Source of the DNA: JBBIGV01 sp037447335
GTDB taxonomy: Bacteria > Bacteroidota > Ignavibacteria > Ignavibacteriales > Ignavibacteriaceae
Assembly (NCBI GenBank): GCA_037447335.1
Contig: JBBIGV010000014.1
Span: 1-55,157 of the forward strand
Reading direction: 5' to 3'
DNA length: 55,157 nt
Of this stretch, positions 35,084 to 45,139 are shown in pieces (within the stretch, counting starts at the first letter, position 1; the number at the start of each line of letters is the position of its first letter). Both the position numbers and the translations under genes were made by a program. The notes beneath the pieces are model-generated. The model had not been told where the DNA came from. It searched no databases and was given only the letters and a program-made list of their open reading frames with translations.

Positions 35084-36235
35084 ATGAATACTAATAATAA
35101 GCTTATGATAATTGCCGGTGAAGTTTCGGGTGATTTGCTCGGCGCAAATTTAATTGATGAATTAAAAAAGTTAAGTCCCGAACTTCTTATCTGCGGTATT
35201 GGCGGCGATAAAATGAAAAACGCAGGAATGGAATTAATTTATCACATAAATAAAATGGCATTCCTTGGTATTACCGAAATCATTAAGCACCTCCCGCTTG
35301 TAAGGAAAGTAAAAGCCGATATCATTAAAAGAGTGAAAGCTGATCGTATAAATAATGTTGTGCTTATTGATTACCCCGGTTTCAATCTCAGCATTGCCAA
35401 AGAAATGAAGAAACTGAATGTAAATATTATCTATTATATATCGCCTCAAATATGGGCATGGGGCGCCGCAAGAATAAAAAAGATTAAAAGACTCGTTAAG
35501 AAGATGATAGTCGTCTTTCCGTTTGAAGAAGTTTTGTATAAAGAGAACTCCGTTAACGTTGAATTTGTTGGACATCCATTAATTGACCGCATAAATGATT
35601 ACCGGTTTTTGAGTAAACAGGAATTATATACTCAACTTCAGATTGATGAAGGCAAAGAAATACTGCTTCTACTGCCCGGAAGCAGAGTAAATGAAATAGT
35701 TAAGATTTTTCCGCATTGTTTAAAAGCAGCAAAAAAACTTGCAGCAGATTTTAACCTGCAAATTGTAACAGCCTGTGCATCAAACATTGACGAAAATTTT
35801 ATATATCAATTAAGCGGCTCCGAAAACTTAAAAGTAGTTAAAGGTCTTACATACGATTTAATGAAGCATGCGAAGTTCGGTATAGTAAAATCCGGCACTT
35901 CTACACTTGAAGCTGCATTATTCTCATTGCCGATGGTTATTGTATATAAAACGAGTTCCCTCACTTATCTGATCGGAAAAAAACTTGTTAAGCTCGAAAG
36001 CATCGGCATGGCAAATATAATTTCAGGTGAAAAGGTAGTCCCTGAACTTATTCAAAGAGATGTAAACGCGGAGAAGATTTATAATGAATGCAGCCGGATA
36101 CTGGATGATGATACTACCTGCTCATCCATCAAAACAAAGCTCGAAAAAGTTAAAGAAAAACTGACTCCTTCTCATTCTGAAGGAGCATCGGCAAAAGCTG
36201 CAAAATCAATTTATGCTATAATGAATGAAAATTAG
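35084..36235 (+). CDS. lpxB: Lipid-A-disaccharide synthase
   Basis: A 383-residue GT19 enzyme that joins lipid X and UDP-2,3-diacylglucosamine into the lipid A disaccharide at the inner membrane. Diagnostic motifs are AGEVSGDLLGANLID at the N-terminus, YISPQIWAWGAARIKKIK, FVGHPLIDR, LLLPGSRVNEI and VKSGTSTLEAAL. The downstream acyltransferase gene overlaps by 11 bases and lpxK follows, which supports a lipid A operon. Confidence 0.95.
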   Translation: MNTNNKLMIIAGEVSGDLLGANLIDELKKLSPELLICGIGGDKMKNAGMELIYHINKMAFLGITEIIKHLPLVRKVKADIIKRVKADRINNVVLIDYPGFNLSIAKEMKKLNVNIIYYISPQIWAWGAARIKKIKRLVKKMIVVFPFEEVLYKENSVNVEFVGHPLIDRINDYRFLSKQELYTQLQIDEGKEILLLLPGSRVNEIVKIFPHCLKAAKKLAADFNLQIVTACASNIDENFIYQLSGSENLKVVKGLTYDLMKHAKFGIVKSGTSTLEAALFSLPMVIVYKTSSLTYLIGKKLVKLESIGMANIISGEKVVPELIQRDVNAEKIYNECSRILDDDTTCSSIKTKLEKVKEKLTPSHSEGASAKAAKSIYAIMNEN

Positions 36236-36887
36236 AAAAATCAGACAGGATGTTCTGAGGTTTGCCGGACATAACTTTGCGTCGGTTTTAGTTACACTTC
36301 TCTGCAAGTCGCTCCGGGTTAATTTTCAAAACAGAGAAACGATTACGGAACTTGAGAAGAACAATAAAAATTACGTGCTTGCATTCTGGCATGGAACAAT
36401 GATTCTGCCCTGGTTTCTTCACGGCAGAAAAGAATGTGCCGCACTGATCAGTAAAAGTAAGGATGGAGACTTGCTGGCAAGAATATTGAAAAAATGGAAT
36501 TATACAGTTGTTCGCGGCTCAAGCAGCTCGGGCGGAGCCATTGCTCTTGGAATTATGATAGACTATGCAAAAAATAAATACTCTGTTGCTGTAACACCGG
36601 ACGGACCACGCGGTCCGATCCATAAATTCAAAGCCGGCGCTGCAATAACTGCAAAGAAAAGCAATGTTCCGCTTGTGCTTGCTGGTGTGGGTTTTGAAAA
36701 GAAAAGAATTTTAAAAAACTGGGACCGTTTTGAAGTGCCTTTGCCGTTCAGCCGGGCAAAAATAATTTATTCCGACCAGATATTTATTGACAAAAACATG
36801 CAATACGAAGAGACGAATCGTATAATTGAAGAATGTGAAAAACAACTCAATTCATTACAGTATGAAGCAGCAAAGTTTTCTGTTTAA
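36225..36887 (+). CDS. DUF374 lysophospholipid acyltransferase-family protein
   Basis: A 220-residue LPLAT-superfamily protein of the DUF374 type. The HxxxxD-like region is seen as FWHGTMILPWF near residue 52, with RGSSSSGGAIAL and TPDGPRGPIHKFKAGA as further family motifs. In Gram-negative bacteria such proteins are found with lipid A genes, and this one lies between lpxB and lpxK. It may add a secondary acyl chain to lipid A in place of LpxL (inference). Confidence 0.88.
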   Translation: MKIRKIRQDVLRFAGHNFASVLVTLLCKSLRVNFQNRETITELEKNNKNYVLAFWHGTMILPWFLHGRKECAALISKSKDGDLLARILKKWNYTVVRGSSSSGGAIALGIMIDYAKNKYSVAVTPDGPRGPIHKFKAGAAITAKKSNVPLVLAGVGFEKKRILKNWDRFEVPLPFSRAKIIYSDQIFIDKNMQYEETNRIIEECEKQLNSLQYEAAKFSV

Positions 36888-36889
36888 GC

Positions 36890-37921
36890 ATGAAATACTT
36901 TAGAGTTTTATTACTTCCGTTGGTTCCTGTTTATGCAGCAGTTGCTGCAATGAGGAATCTGTTCTTTGACAAAAATATACTTAAATCGAGAAGGATTTCC
37001 GCAAAAGTTATATCCGTTGGTAATCTTACAGTCGGAGGATCCGGAAAAACTCCCGCTGTTATTTATCTCACCAATCTTTTAAAAAGCGAGGGAAGAACGG
37101 CAGGGGTTTTAAGCCGCGGCTACGGACGTAAATCTGTCGGATATAAATTAGTATCGGATGGCAAAGAAATCTTCACTACCGTAAGAGAGTGCGGCGATGA
37201 AATGTATCATACGGTGCTTGATTGTTCAGTCCCCGCCGCAGTTAGTGAGCGTAGAGTTTATGGCGCGGAAAGACTTATTAAAGAAACTGATATTGATACG
37301 ATTGTTCTGGATGATGCTTTTCAGCACAGATGGATTGCCCGTGATATTGACTTGCTGATTTTCGAACAGCGCTTTTTAAGAGAAGGAGGATTTTTTGAAA
37401 AGAACCTGTTACCGGTTGGATATCTGCGCGAACCGCTTTCTCAATTCAGAAGGGCAGATGCAATAATTCTTAACAGGAAATTTTCAGAGAAAAAAAATGT
37501 GCCGCTGAATTTTGAAAATAAACCGGTATTTACCGCCCATTACAGGGCGTTGTATTTCGTTGATCTTCTTAGAAAAACAAAATATGAAATAAGTGAATTT
37601 CACGGTCAGAAAAGTCTTGTTGTTTCAGGAGTTGCAAATCCACACTCATTTCTGAATGTGCTTGGACAAACCAAGGTTGATACCAGCAACAGGCTTATTT
37701 TCAGAGATCATAAAAACTATACGAACAAAGACGTTCAAAAAATCCGGAAAGAATTTTATGCAGCCAACTCATATTCGGTTGTAACAACAGAGAAAGATGC
37801 AGTTAAGCTAATCCATTTTCTTAAAGAGCTTGACGATATCGATATCTTCTACTTAAAAATTGAATTAGTAATGGATGATGAAGAATCATTTAAAAAATTC
37901 ATGTTAAATAAACTATCGTAA
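36890..37921 (+). CDS. lpxK: Tetraacyldisaccharide 4'-kinase
   Basis: A 343-residue membrane-associated kinase that phosphorylates the 4' position of the lipid A precursor. The P-loop is VGNLTVGGSGKTPAVIYL near residue 43. GVLSRGYGRKS, CGDEMYHTV and VLDDAFQHRWIARDIDLL are family motifs. A single hydrophobic helix at the N-terminus anchors it. It starts two bases after the DUF374 gene. Confidence 0.95.
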   Translation: MKYFRVLLLPLVPVYAAVAAMRNLFFDKNILKSRRISAKVISVGNLTVGGSGKTPAVIYLTNLLKSEGRTAGVLSRGYGRKSVGYKLVSDGKEIFTTVRECGDEMYHTVLDCSVPAAVSERRVYGAERLIKETDIDTIVLDDAFQHRWIARDIDLLIFEQRFLREGGFFEKNLLPVGYLREPLSQFRRADAIILNRKFSEKKNVPLNFENKPVFTAHYRALYFVDLLRKTKYEISEFHGQKSLVVSGVANPHSFLNVLGQTKVDTSNRLIFRDHKNYTNKDVQKIRKEFYAANSYSVVTTEKDAVKLIHFLKELDDIDIFYLKIELVMDDEESFKKFMLNKLS

Positions 37922-37970
37922 CAGGTGATGCTACGAAATAATGATATATATAATCAGGAGGAAAAATTAT

Positions 37971-40781
37971 ATGGCGAAAGCTAAAAAATATGTTTACTTC
38001 TTCGGCGGAAAACAAGCTGAAGGCAAAGCTGGCATGAAATCTCTGCTTGGCGGCAAAGGTGCCAACCTTGCAGAAATGGTTAATATTGGAATTCCGGTTC
38101 CCGCAGGCTTTACAATTACAACAGAAGTTTGCACTTATTACTATCAGCACAATAAAAAATATCCAAAGGAATTAAGAGCGCAGGTTCTTGCTGCTATAAA
38201 AAAAGTTGAGAAAGAAATGGGCGCAAAATTCGGCGATCCCGAAAACCCTCTGCTTGTTTCCGTAAGAAGCGGTGCCCGCGCTTCTATGCCCGGAATGATG
38301 GATACGGTGCTTAATCTTGGACTGAACGATGAAACTGTTCAGGGATTAATCAGAAAAACAAACAACCCGCGCTTCGCTTACGATTCTTACAGAAGATTTG
38401 TCCAGATGTACGGCGATGTGGTTCTCGGGCTTAAACCTGTTGATAAACACGATGAAGATCCGTTTGAAGTAATTCTTGAACAAAAGAAACATGCAAAGGG
38501 AATTACACGCGATACCGATCTTACTGCCGATGATCTTAAAGAACTGGTTGAAGAATTTAAAGCTGCTATTAAAACAGAAACCGGGCAAGATTTCCCAACT
38601 GATCCGATGGAACAACTTTGGGGTTCTATCGGGGCAGTATTCGGCTCATGGATGAATCAAAGAGCAATTGTTTACAGAAAACTGAATAATATTCCTGCTG
38701 ACTGGGGAACTGCTGTAAACATTCAGTCTATGGTATTTGGTAATATGGGTGAAGATTCAGGTACCGGTGTTGCCTTTACCCGCGATGCTGCCTCAGGCGA
38801 AAATGTTTTTTATGGTGAATATCTCTTCAACGCACAGGGCGAAGACGTGGTCGCAGGAACCAGAACACCGCATCCGATTGCCGAACTTGAAAAAGAAAAC
38901 CCCGTTATCTATAAAGAGCTTGATAACTACAGAAAAATTCTTGACAAGCACTATAAAGATATGATGGATATCGAGTTTACGATTCAGCAGGGTAAGCTTT
39001 GGATGCTTCAATGCCGCGTTGGTAAAAGAACCGGATTTGCCGCAATTAAAATGGCTGTTGATATGGTTGAAGAAAAGCTGATCACTAAAGAAGAAGCTTT
39101 GATGCGCATTGATCCTAACCAGCTTAATCAACTACTAAGACCAATCTTTGATCTCGAAGAAAAAAGAATAGCTATTGATGAAGGCAGATTGCTGGCAAAA
39201 GGATTAAATGCAGGCCCTGGTGCAGCTTCAGGAAGGGTTGCGCTTAGCGCACAGGATGCCGAAGAAATGGCTGCAAGAGGAGAGAATGTAATTCTGGTTA
39301 GAATTGAAACATCTCCGGAAGATATTAAAGGTATGGACGCATCTGAAGGCATACTTACCGCAAGAGGCGGCATGACCTCACACGCTGCATTGGTCGCACG
39401 GCAAATGGGCAAAGTATGTGTTGCCGGATGTGGTTCATTAAAAATCAATTATAAAGAAAGACAAATGACCGTTGAGGGTCGTGATGATATTGTTATTAAA
39501 GAAGGTGATTTCATCTCTATTGACGGCTCAACCGGTGAAGTGCTTGCAGGTAAGCTCGAAACCAAACCTTCAGAAGTTATACAGGTGCTTATTACAAAAA
39601 CGTTAAAGCCTGAAGGATCATCTATCTACCAAACCTATGCAAGCCTGATGAAATGGGCTGACAAGATTAAAAGGCTTAAAGTGCGAACCAATGCCGATCA
39701 GCCGGATCAAGCTGCAAATGCAATTGCTTTCGGTGCGCAGGGTATCGGATTATGCAGAACTGAACATATGTTTTTCGGTGGCGACAGAATCATGTCTGTC
39801 CGTAAAATGATCGTTTCCGATACTGTTGAAGAAAGAAAGGCTGCATTGAATGAGCTTCTTCCATCACAAAGAGAAGATTTTGCCGGAATATTTGAAGTTA
39901 TGAACGGTTACCCGGTAACTATTCGTACGCTTGATCCTCCGCTGCATGAATTTCTTCCTCACAGCGAACGCGAAAAGCAGGAGCTTGCAAATGCACTTTC
40001 TATTCCTGTTCAGAAACTAAATGAAAAGATCGAAAGTCTGCATGAATTTAACCCGATGCTTGGATTCAGAGGATGCCGTTTGGGTGTTATTTATCCTGAA
40101 ATAACAGAAATGCAGGCACGTGCAATTATTGAAGCTGCCTGTGATGTCGCTGCAAAAGGAATAAAAGTGAAACCGGAAATTATGATCCCTCTTGTAGGAC
40201 ACGTTAACGAGTTCAAATTGCAGGAAGATATTGTCCGTAAAGTTGCCGCTGAAGTTATGCAGGAAAAAGGAAGAAAGATAAACTACCTTGTTGGAACAAT
40301 GATAGAACTGCCGCGTGCGTCATTAACTGCTGATGAAATTGCAGCGCGTGCAGAGTTCTTCAGTTTTGGAACTAATGACTTAACACAAACTACATTTGGG
40401 CTTTCAAGAGATGACGCAGGCAAATTCCTCCCGCTGTACGTGGAGAATGAAATTCTTCCGTATGATCCGTTCGAATCAATTGATGTTAATGGTGTTGGTC
40501 TGCTGGTGGAAATGGGAACGCTTAAAGGTCGTTCAACAAAACCCGACCTTAAAGTTGGCATTTGCGGCGAACACGGTGGAGACCCATCTTCGGTAGAATT
40601 CTGTCATAAAGCAGGACTCGACTATGTAAGTTGTTCGCCATTCCGCGTTCCCATTGCAAGGCTCGCGGCAGCAAGAGCAGTACTAAAAGAGGCTAAAACT
40701 AAAAAAGCAGCCAAAGCAAAACCTGCTAAGAAAGAAGTTTCAAAGAAACAAGCATCTAAAGCAAAAAGTAAAAAGCGATAA
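37971..40781 (+). CDS. ppdK: Pyruvate, phosphate dikinase
   Basis: A 936-residue enzyme interconverting pyruvate, ATP and phosphate with PEP, AMP and PPi. The N-terminal ATP-grasp region holds LLGGKGANLAEMVNIGIPVP and SVRSGARASMPGMMDTVLNL. The phosphohistidine loop is GGMTSHAALVARQMGK, and the PEP-binding barrel closes with GICGEHGGDPSSV and the catalytic cysteine in YVSCSPFRVPIA. The ATG at 37971 follows CAGGAGGAAAA. The last 30 residues after ARAVLKE are an unusual Lys/Ala-rich tail that the family normally lacks. Confidence 0.95.
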   Translation: MAKAKKYVYFFGGKQAEGKAGMKSLLGGKGANLAEMVNIGIPVPAGFTITTEVCTYYYQHNKKYPKELRAQVLAAIKKVEKEMGAKFGDPENPLLVSVRSGARASMPGMMDTVLNLGLNDETVQGLIRKTNNPRFAYDSYRRFVQMYGDVVLGLKPVDKHDEDPFEVILEQKKHAKGITRDTDLTADDLKELVEEFKAAIKTETGQDFPTDPMEQLWGSIGAVFGSWMNQRAIVYRKLNNIPADWGTAVNIQSMVFGNMGEDSGTGVAFTRDAASGENVFYGEYLFNAQGEDVVAGTRTPHPIAELEKENPVIYKELDNYRKILDKHYKDMMDIEFTIQQGKLWMLQCRVGKRTGFAAIKMAVDMVEEKLITKEEALMRIDPNQLNQLLRPIFDLEEKRIAIDEGRLLAKGLNAGPGAASGRVALSAQDAEEMAARGENVILVRIETSPEDIKGMDASEGILTARGGMTSHAALVARQMGKVCVAGCGSLKINYKERQMTVEGRDDIVIKEGDFISIDGSTGEVLAGKLETKPSEVIQVLITKTLKPEGSSIYQTYASLMKWADKIKRLKVRTNADQPDQAANAIAFGAQGIGLCRTEHMFFGGDRIMSVRKMIVSDTVEERKAALNELLPSQREDFAGIFEVMNGYPVTIRTLDPPLHEFLPHSEREKQELANALSIPVQKLNEKIESLHEFNPMLGFRGCRLGVIYPEITEMQARAIIEAACDVAAKGIKVKPEIMIPLVGHVNEFKLQEDIVRKVAAEVMQEKGRKINYLVGTMIELPRASLTADEIAARAEFFSFGTNDLTQTTFGLSRDDAGKFLPLYVENEILPYDPFESIDVNGVGLLVEMGTLKGRSTKPDLKVGICGEHGGDPSSVEFCHKAGLDYVSCSPFRVPIARLAAARAVLKEAKTKKAAKAKPAKKEVSKKQASKAKSKKR

Positions 40782-40787
40782 TAATTT

Positions 40788-40817
40788 GCAGCACAGATTA
40801 ATAACCTGTGCTGCTTT
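40788..40817 (+). terminator. Probable terminator after ppdK
   Basis: GCAGCACAG and CTGTGCTGC form a perfect nine-base stem with a nine-base loop, followed by TTTAAAT. The T-run is short, but the position seven bases after the ppdK stop fits transcript end. Confidence 0.7.
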
Positions 40818-40862
40818 AAATAATTAAAAAGAACATCAATTAACTAAATAAGGTAGTGAAGA

Positions 40863-41897
40863 ATGAAATTATCAGACTTCAAATATAATCTCCCTAAATC
40901 AGCCATCGCAAAATATCCTGTTACACCGCGCGATAAGGCAAAGCTTATGGTAGTTAACCGTGAGACACAGGAGATAGAAAGCACAACGTTTAGCCATGTT
41001 GTGGACTATATGCAAAAAGGGGATGTGATGGTAGTAAACGAAACCCGTGTTTTTCAGGCAAGATTGTATGGTAAAAAAGAGAAAACAAATGCCAAGATCG
41101 AAGTATTTCTGCTGCGCGAGCTTAACGCTACGGAATGCATCTGGGATGTGATAGTTGATCCGGCAAGAAAGGTCAGGATTGGTAATAAGATTTACTTCAA
41201 CGATAAATTGTGGTGTGAAGTAATTGATAATACAACTTCAAGAGGCAGAACTGTGCGGTTCAACCAGCCGGGAAATGTATTTAAGGCAGTTGAAAAGATC
41301 GGGCTTACACCTCTTCCACCTTACATTACAAGAGAACCGGAGCTTTCCGATAAAGAAAATTATCAAACTGTTTATGCTAAGGTTGACGGCTCGGTAGCGG
41401 CACCCACTGCTGGTCTTCACTTCACTCCGAAACTTCTTGAAAAAATCAAGAAGAAAGGTGTAGCCATCGTGTCTGTTATTCTTCATATAGGTCTGGGCAC
41501 CTTCCGCCCTGTTGAAGTTGAAGACCTCACGAAGCATAAAATGGATTCAGAGTATTTTGAAATAGCTCCAAAGTCTGCCGAAATAATAAATAAGGCGATG
41601 CACGCCAAGCGTAACGTCTTTGTGGTTGGCACAAGCGCTGTAAGAGCGCTTGAAACAAGCACTACGGCTGACGGATTTGTGAAAGCAAACCGTGGATGGA
41701 CAGATAAGTTTATTTATCCGCCTTATGATTTCAAAATAGTTGACAAGCTGATTACAAATTTTCATGCTGAGGAATCCACCTTGCTTATGTTAACCTGTGC
41801 TTTTGGCGGGACTGAGTTAGTCCTTAAAGCATACAAAAAGGCACTTAAAGAAGGTTTCAGATTCCTTAGCTACGGCGATGCAATGCTGATAATTTAA
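40863..41897 (+). CDS. queA: S-adenosylmethionine:tRNA ribosyltransferase-isomerase
   Basis: A 344-residue QueA that transfers and rearranges the ribose of SAM onto preQ1 in tRNA to give epoxyqueuosine. Characteristic blocks are KLSDFKYNLPKSAIAKYP at the start, VAAPTAGLHFT, HIGLGTFRPVEVEDL, MDSEYFEI and NFHAEESTLLMLTCAFGG (family usually NFHLPKSTLLM). The ispD start codon overlaps its last base. Together with queF and queC at 23400-24480 it gives a queuosine pathway. Confidence 0.95.
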   Translation: MKLSDFKYNLPKSAIAKYPVTPRDKAKLMVVNRETQEIESTTFSHVVDYMQKGDVMVVNETRVFQARLYGKKEKTNAKIEVFLLRELNATECIWDVIVDPARKVRIGNKIYFNDKLWCEVIDNTTSRGRTVRFNQPGNVFKAVEKIGLTPLPPYITREPELSDKENYQTVYAKVDGSVAAPTAGLHFTPKLLEKIKKKGVAIVSVILHIGLGTFRPVEVEDLTKHKMDSEYFEIAPKSAEIINKAMHAKRNVFVVGTSAVRALETSTTADGFVKANRGWTDKFIYPPYDFKIVDKLITNFHAEESTLLMLTCAFGGTELVLKAYKKALKEGFRFLSYGDAMLII

Positions 41898-42577
41898 TGA
41901 AAACAATTGCTATCATACCGGCAGGCGGGAAAGGTTTACGGAGCGGTTACTCTGCTCCGAAACAATTTCTCAAAATTAACGGCAAAGAGCTTCTGATTTA
42001 TACCATTGAAATATTTCAGAAGAACCGGGCTTTAAATGAAATTGCGGTTGCCGTTGATAAAACCTATTTCGGTTTGATTGACAGGCTCAGGAGAAAGTAC
42101 CATCTGACAAAGCTCAAATACATTGTCGAAGGAGGGAAGCAGAGACAGGATTCCGTTTTTAATGCACTCTCTTCCCTTTCGGCTTCTGGTGATGATTTAA
42201 TTGTGGTTCACGATGCCGCAAGACCACTGCTTCCTTCTTCTGTTTTATATAACGCAATTTATACTGCAAGGTTAAAAGACAACGCGGTGGTTTGCATAAA
42301 AGCAAAAGACACGCTTGTTAAAGGCACAAAGATCATGCATGAATACACAGACCGCACTAAAATTTACTATGTTCAGACTCCGCAAATATTCAGTTACAAA
42401 GTGCTGATGAATGCTATGAAAAAGGCCTATGAAGAAGGATTTATCGGGACAGATGAATCAATGCTGGTTAAAAGACTGGGGAAAAAAATTCATATCGTTG
42501 AGGGATCTGCGTTTAATTTTAAGGTAACTTCCGGTGACGATGTTATTATGATCAGGAAACTTCTGGGTTTGAAATAG
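41897..42577 (+). CDS. ispD: 2-C-methyl-D-erythritol 4-phosphate cytidylyltransferase
   Basis: A 226-residue CTP-dependent enzyme of the MEP isoprenoid pathway. The nucleotide loop is IPAGGKGLRSGYSAPKQFL near residue 7, and GGKQRQDSVFNAL and VVHDAARPLL are diagnostic. The usual GxGxR pattern reads GGKGLRSG. Its ATG overlaps the queA stop. Confidence 0.94.
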   Translation: MKTIAIIPAGGKGLRSGYSAPKQFLKINGKELLIYTIEIFQKNRALNEIAVAVDKTYFGLIDRLRRKYHLTKLKYIVEGGKQRQDSVFNALSSLSASGDDLIVVHDAARPLLPSSVLYNAIYTARLKDNAVVCIKAKDTLVKGTKIMHEYTDRTKIYYVQTPQIFSYKVLMNAMKKAYEEGFIGTDESMLVKRLGKKIHIVEGSAFNFKVTSGDDVIMIRKLLGLK

Positions 42578-42608
42578 ATACGGCAGCGATCACAATGCGC
42601 GGAACGGC

Positions 42609-44015
42609 TTAGTTTCCTTTAGCCCTGCCGCTAAGCATCCTCCAGACAGTAAGAAGTATAATCTGAACATCAAGCCATATTGACCAGTTTTCAATATACC
42701 AGATATCGTATTCAATTCTCTTCCTTGTTCGTTTTTGATTTTCTGCTTCATCATTCACATCGCCTCTTAAGCCATTAACCTGCGCCCAGCCGGTAATGCC
42801 CGGTTTAACACTGTTGCGCAGTTTGATTTCATCAACTATCTCACCATACATACTGTCGTATGGAATTGCATGGGGACGCGGACCCACTACTGACATCTCA
42901 CCCTTCAACACATTTATGAACTGCGGAAGTTCATCAAGATTGGAACGTCTGAGAAAACTGCCAATTTTTGTTATCCTGGGATCATCTTTAGCTGCAGGTA
43001 TAAATTTATCATTTTCACCTTCCGGCACTGATTTCATTGTTCGCAGCTTATAACAATTGAACTTTTTATTCTTCATTCCGATTCTTTCCTGAACAAAAAA
43101 TACTGCTCCTTTCGAATCAAGTTTTATAAGCAGCGAAAGTATAGGAATCAGCCACCACAAAACAGATAGAGTTATAAGTAAAGAGAAAATTATATCGAAT
43201 AACCTTTTTACGAATTTCCAGTGTGCTTCATCAAGTGGTTCATTCCTGACAGTTATTATGGGGAAATTTCCTAACATACTTACCCGGAATTTTTTTGCAA
43301 GGTAGCGGAAATAATCCGGTACGATATGAGTTTTTACAGCGTTGCGGTTGCATATATCAATCATTTCATCGAACTGTTTGCCGGAATGGTCGGGAAGAGC
43401 GATCACCACCTCTTCAACTTTATGGTGCTTAATCACTTCTTCAAGTCTGTTAATCTGTCCGATTATCTTTTCATTATTTAAAGCGTCGTATTTATCATCT
43501 AAAAAACCTATAAAACGGTAGCCAAAATCGGGATGTTGTTCGAGCAGTTGGAGAAAATTTATTCCAATCTCACCAGCTCCGATTATAATCAGATTCCGGA
43601 TGTTCTTCCCCTTCTTACGCAAAAACTTTAATACTTTTCTGAAAGCAATATTTCTTAAACTAACAAAAACCACTAGCAGCAAACTGTAAAAGACAATGAA
43701 ATTCCTGGTGAACAGGTCTTCTTTTACCAGGAAAATAAAAATGATTGATGATAAAGCCTGTATAAAAACGTTTTTAATAATATTTACAAACTGGAAAGCA
43801 AAATATCTTGAGTTGGTATCGTCATAAAAATTAAAAACCTTGCAGAAAAAAAACCACACAATGTTCAATGCAAGCTGAAGTATGAACATATGATCGCGCT
43901 CAATCAGAATATCCCAGGACTGAGCACCAATTGCCGCCAGTATGAATGCGGCATTAAGCAGAAGGAGATCACTTATCAGTCTGAATAAATAAAGAGATCT
44001 TTTATTAACGATCAT
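42609..44015 (-). CDS. Undecaprenyl-phosphate sugar phosphotransferase (WcaJ/WbaP type)
   Basis: A 468-residue polyprenyl glycosylphosphotransferase that starts polysaccharide repeat-unit synthesis on undecaprenyl phosphate. Four to five N-terminal helices precede a CoA-binding-like domain (IIGAGEIGINFLQLLEQHP) and the catalytic C-terminal domain (KRLFDIIFSL, VFFVQERIGMKNKKF, CYKLRTMK, LRRSNLDELPQFINVLKGE, MSVVGPRPHA, KPGITGWAQVNGLRG). The ATG at 44015 follows AGGAAG and overlaps the upstream glycosyltransferase gene. Sugar (glucose, galactose or other) not determined. Confidence 0.92.
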   Translation of the reverse strand: MIVNKRSLYLFRLISDLLLLNAAFILAAIGAQSWDILIERDHMFILQLALNIVWFFFCKVFNFYDDTNSRYFAFQFVNIIKNVFIQALSSIIFIFLVKEDLFTRNFIVFYSLLLVVFVSLRNIAFRKVLKFLRKKGKNIRNLIIIGAGEIGINFLQLLEQHPDFGYRFIGFLDDKYDALNNEKIIGQINRLEEVIKHHKVEEVVIALPDHSGKQFDEMIDICNRNAVKTHIVPDYFRYLAKKFRVSMLGNFPIITVRNEPLDEAHWKFVKRLFDIIFSLLITLSVLWWLIPILSLLIKLDSKGAVFFVQERIGMKNKKFNCYKLRTMKSVPEGENDKFIPAAKDDPRITKIGSFLRRSNLDELPQFINVLKGEMSVVGPRPHAIPYDSMYGEIVDEIKLRNSVKPGITGWAQVNGLRGDVNDEAENQKRTRKRIEYDIWYIENWSIWLDVQIILLTVWRMLSGRAKGN

Positions 44016-45138
44016 GATTCTTCCTGTTAAAAAACATATCACATTTATTATTTACATATAATAAAATTTTTTCTTCGAACTTATGACGATTGAAGTTCTC
44101 CGAATGCTCTCTCAGAAATTCCGGCGAAAAACCTTCCACTGTATTTTCAAATCTGTCAACAGCATCCTTTATTGCATTTACATCCTGCCCTTCGAAAAGT
44201 ATTCCGGTTTTACCATCAATTACAGTTTCTGCGGTTCCGCCTCTTTTCAAAGCAATAACAGGGGTTCCGCATGCCATTGCTTCAACAATTATAATTCCGA
44301 AATCCTCCTCTGCAGCAAACACAAATGCTTTTGCTTTTTGAAGATAATCTTTTAATACGTTATCAGGCTGATAGCCAAGCATCTCAATATTTTTTTTCGC
44401 TTTGGATTTAATTTTTTCCAATTCGGGACCATGACCAATAACTATAAGCTTTTTATCCGGCATTTCTGCAAATGCTTCAACAACCAGGTCAATCCTTTTG
44501 TAAGGAACCATTCTGGATGCTGTAAGATAATAATTATCCTTCTCTGGTGTGCATAGAAATTTCTCAACATCAACCGGCGGATAAATTACTGGCGAGTCCC
44601 TGTTATAAATTCTTTTAATCTTCCCGGCAATGAAATTTGAATTTGCTATCAGGAAGTCAGGTCGGGATGCTGTTGAGATATCCCACTTTCTTAAATAACT
44701 CATTATTGATCGTACGAACATTCCTTTCATCCCTTTGTTCAGTTTTGCATCGGATAAATATTGTTCCTGCTGATCCCACGCATACCTCATTGGTGAATGA
44801 ACATAGCTTATGTGCAGTTGGTTTGAACTTTTCCTTATACCTTTTGTAACAGCATGTGAACTTGAAAGCATAAGATCATAGCCGGATAAATCTAACTTTT
44901 CAATTGCTTTCGGGAAGAGCGGTAAGTAGTACCGGTGCTTTTTCTTTGCAAGCGGAAGCTTTTGAATAAACGAAGTATTGGCGCGTTTATCTTTTAAGAT
45001 GATTTGTCGTTGTTCATCGTTAAGAAAATCGACAAGTGAAAACACATCCGCATCAGGAAAAATATTGGTAAAAGATTCCACGACTCTTTCCGAGCCGGCG
45101 TAATTAACAAGCCATTCGTGAACAATAGCGGTTTTCAT
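44005..45138 (-). CDS. Glycosyltransferase, GT4 family
   Basis: A 377-residue GT-B glycosyltransferase. The N-terminus is AIVHEWLVNYAGSERVVESF, and the nucleotide-sugar binding C-terminal domain shows YYLTASRMVPYKRIDLVVEA, LGYQPDNVLKDYLQKAKAFV, AAEEDFGIIIVEAMACGTPV and GGTAETV. The ATG at 45138 is used; a TTG lies six bases upstream. It precedes the sugar phosphotransferase gene with overlap, so both act in one polysaccharide pathway. The first 43 bases of this gene are repeated exactly at 45945-45989. Confidence 0.9.
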   Translation of the reverse strand: MKTAIVHEWLVNYAGSERVVESFTNIFPDADVFSLVDFLNDEQRQIILKDKRANTSFIQKLPLAKKKHRYYLPLFPKAIEKLDLSGYDLMLSSSHAVTKGIRKSSNQLHISYVHSPMRYAWDQQEQYLSDAKLNKGMKGMFVRSIMSYLRKWDISTASRPDFLIANSNFIAGKIKRIYNRDSPVIYPPVDVEKFLCTPEKDNYYLTASRMVPYKRIDLVVEAFAEMPDKKLIVIGHGPELEKIKSKAKKNIEMLGYQPDNVLKDYLQKAKAFVFAAEEDFGIIIVEAMACGTPVIALKRGGTAETVIDGKTGILFEGQDVNAIKDAVDRFENTVEGFSPEFLREHSENFNRHKFEEKILLYVNNKCDMFFNRKNHDR

Positions 45139-45139
45139 T
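45095..45139. repeat. 45-bp direct repeat, copy A
   Basis: This covers the first codons of the GT4 gene (MKTAIVHEWLVNYAG on the minus strand). An identical 45-base copy lies at 45945-45989, 850 bases away. Confidence 0.9.
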
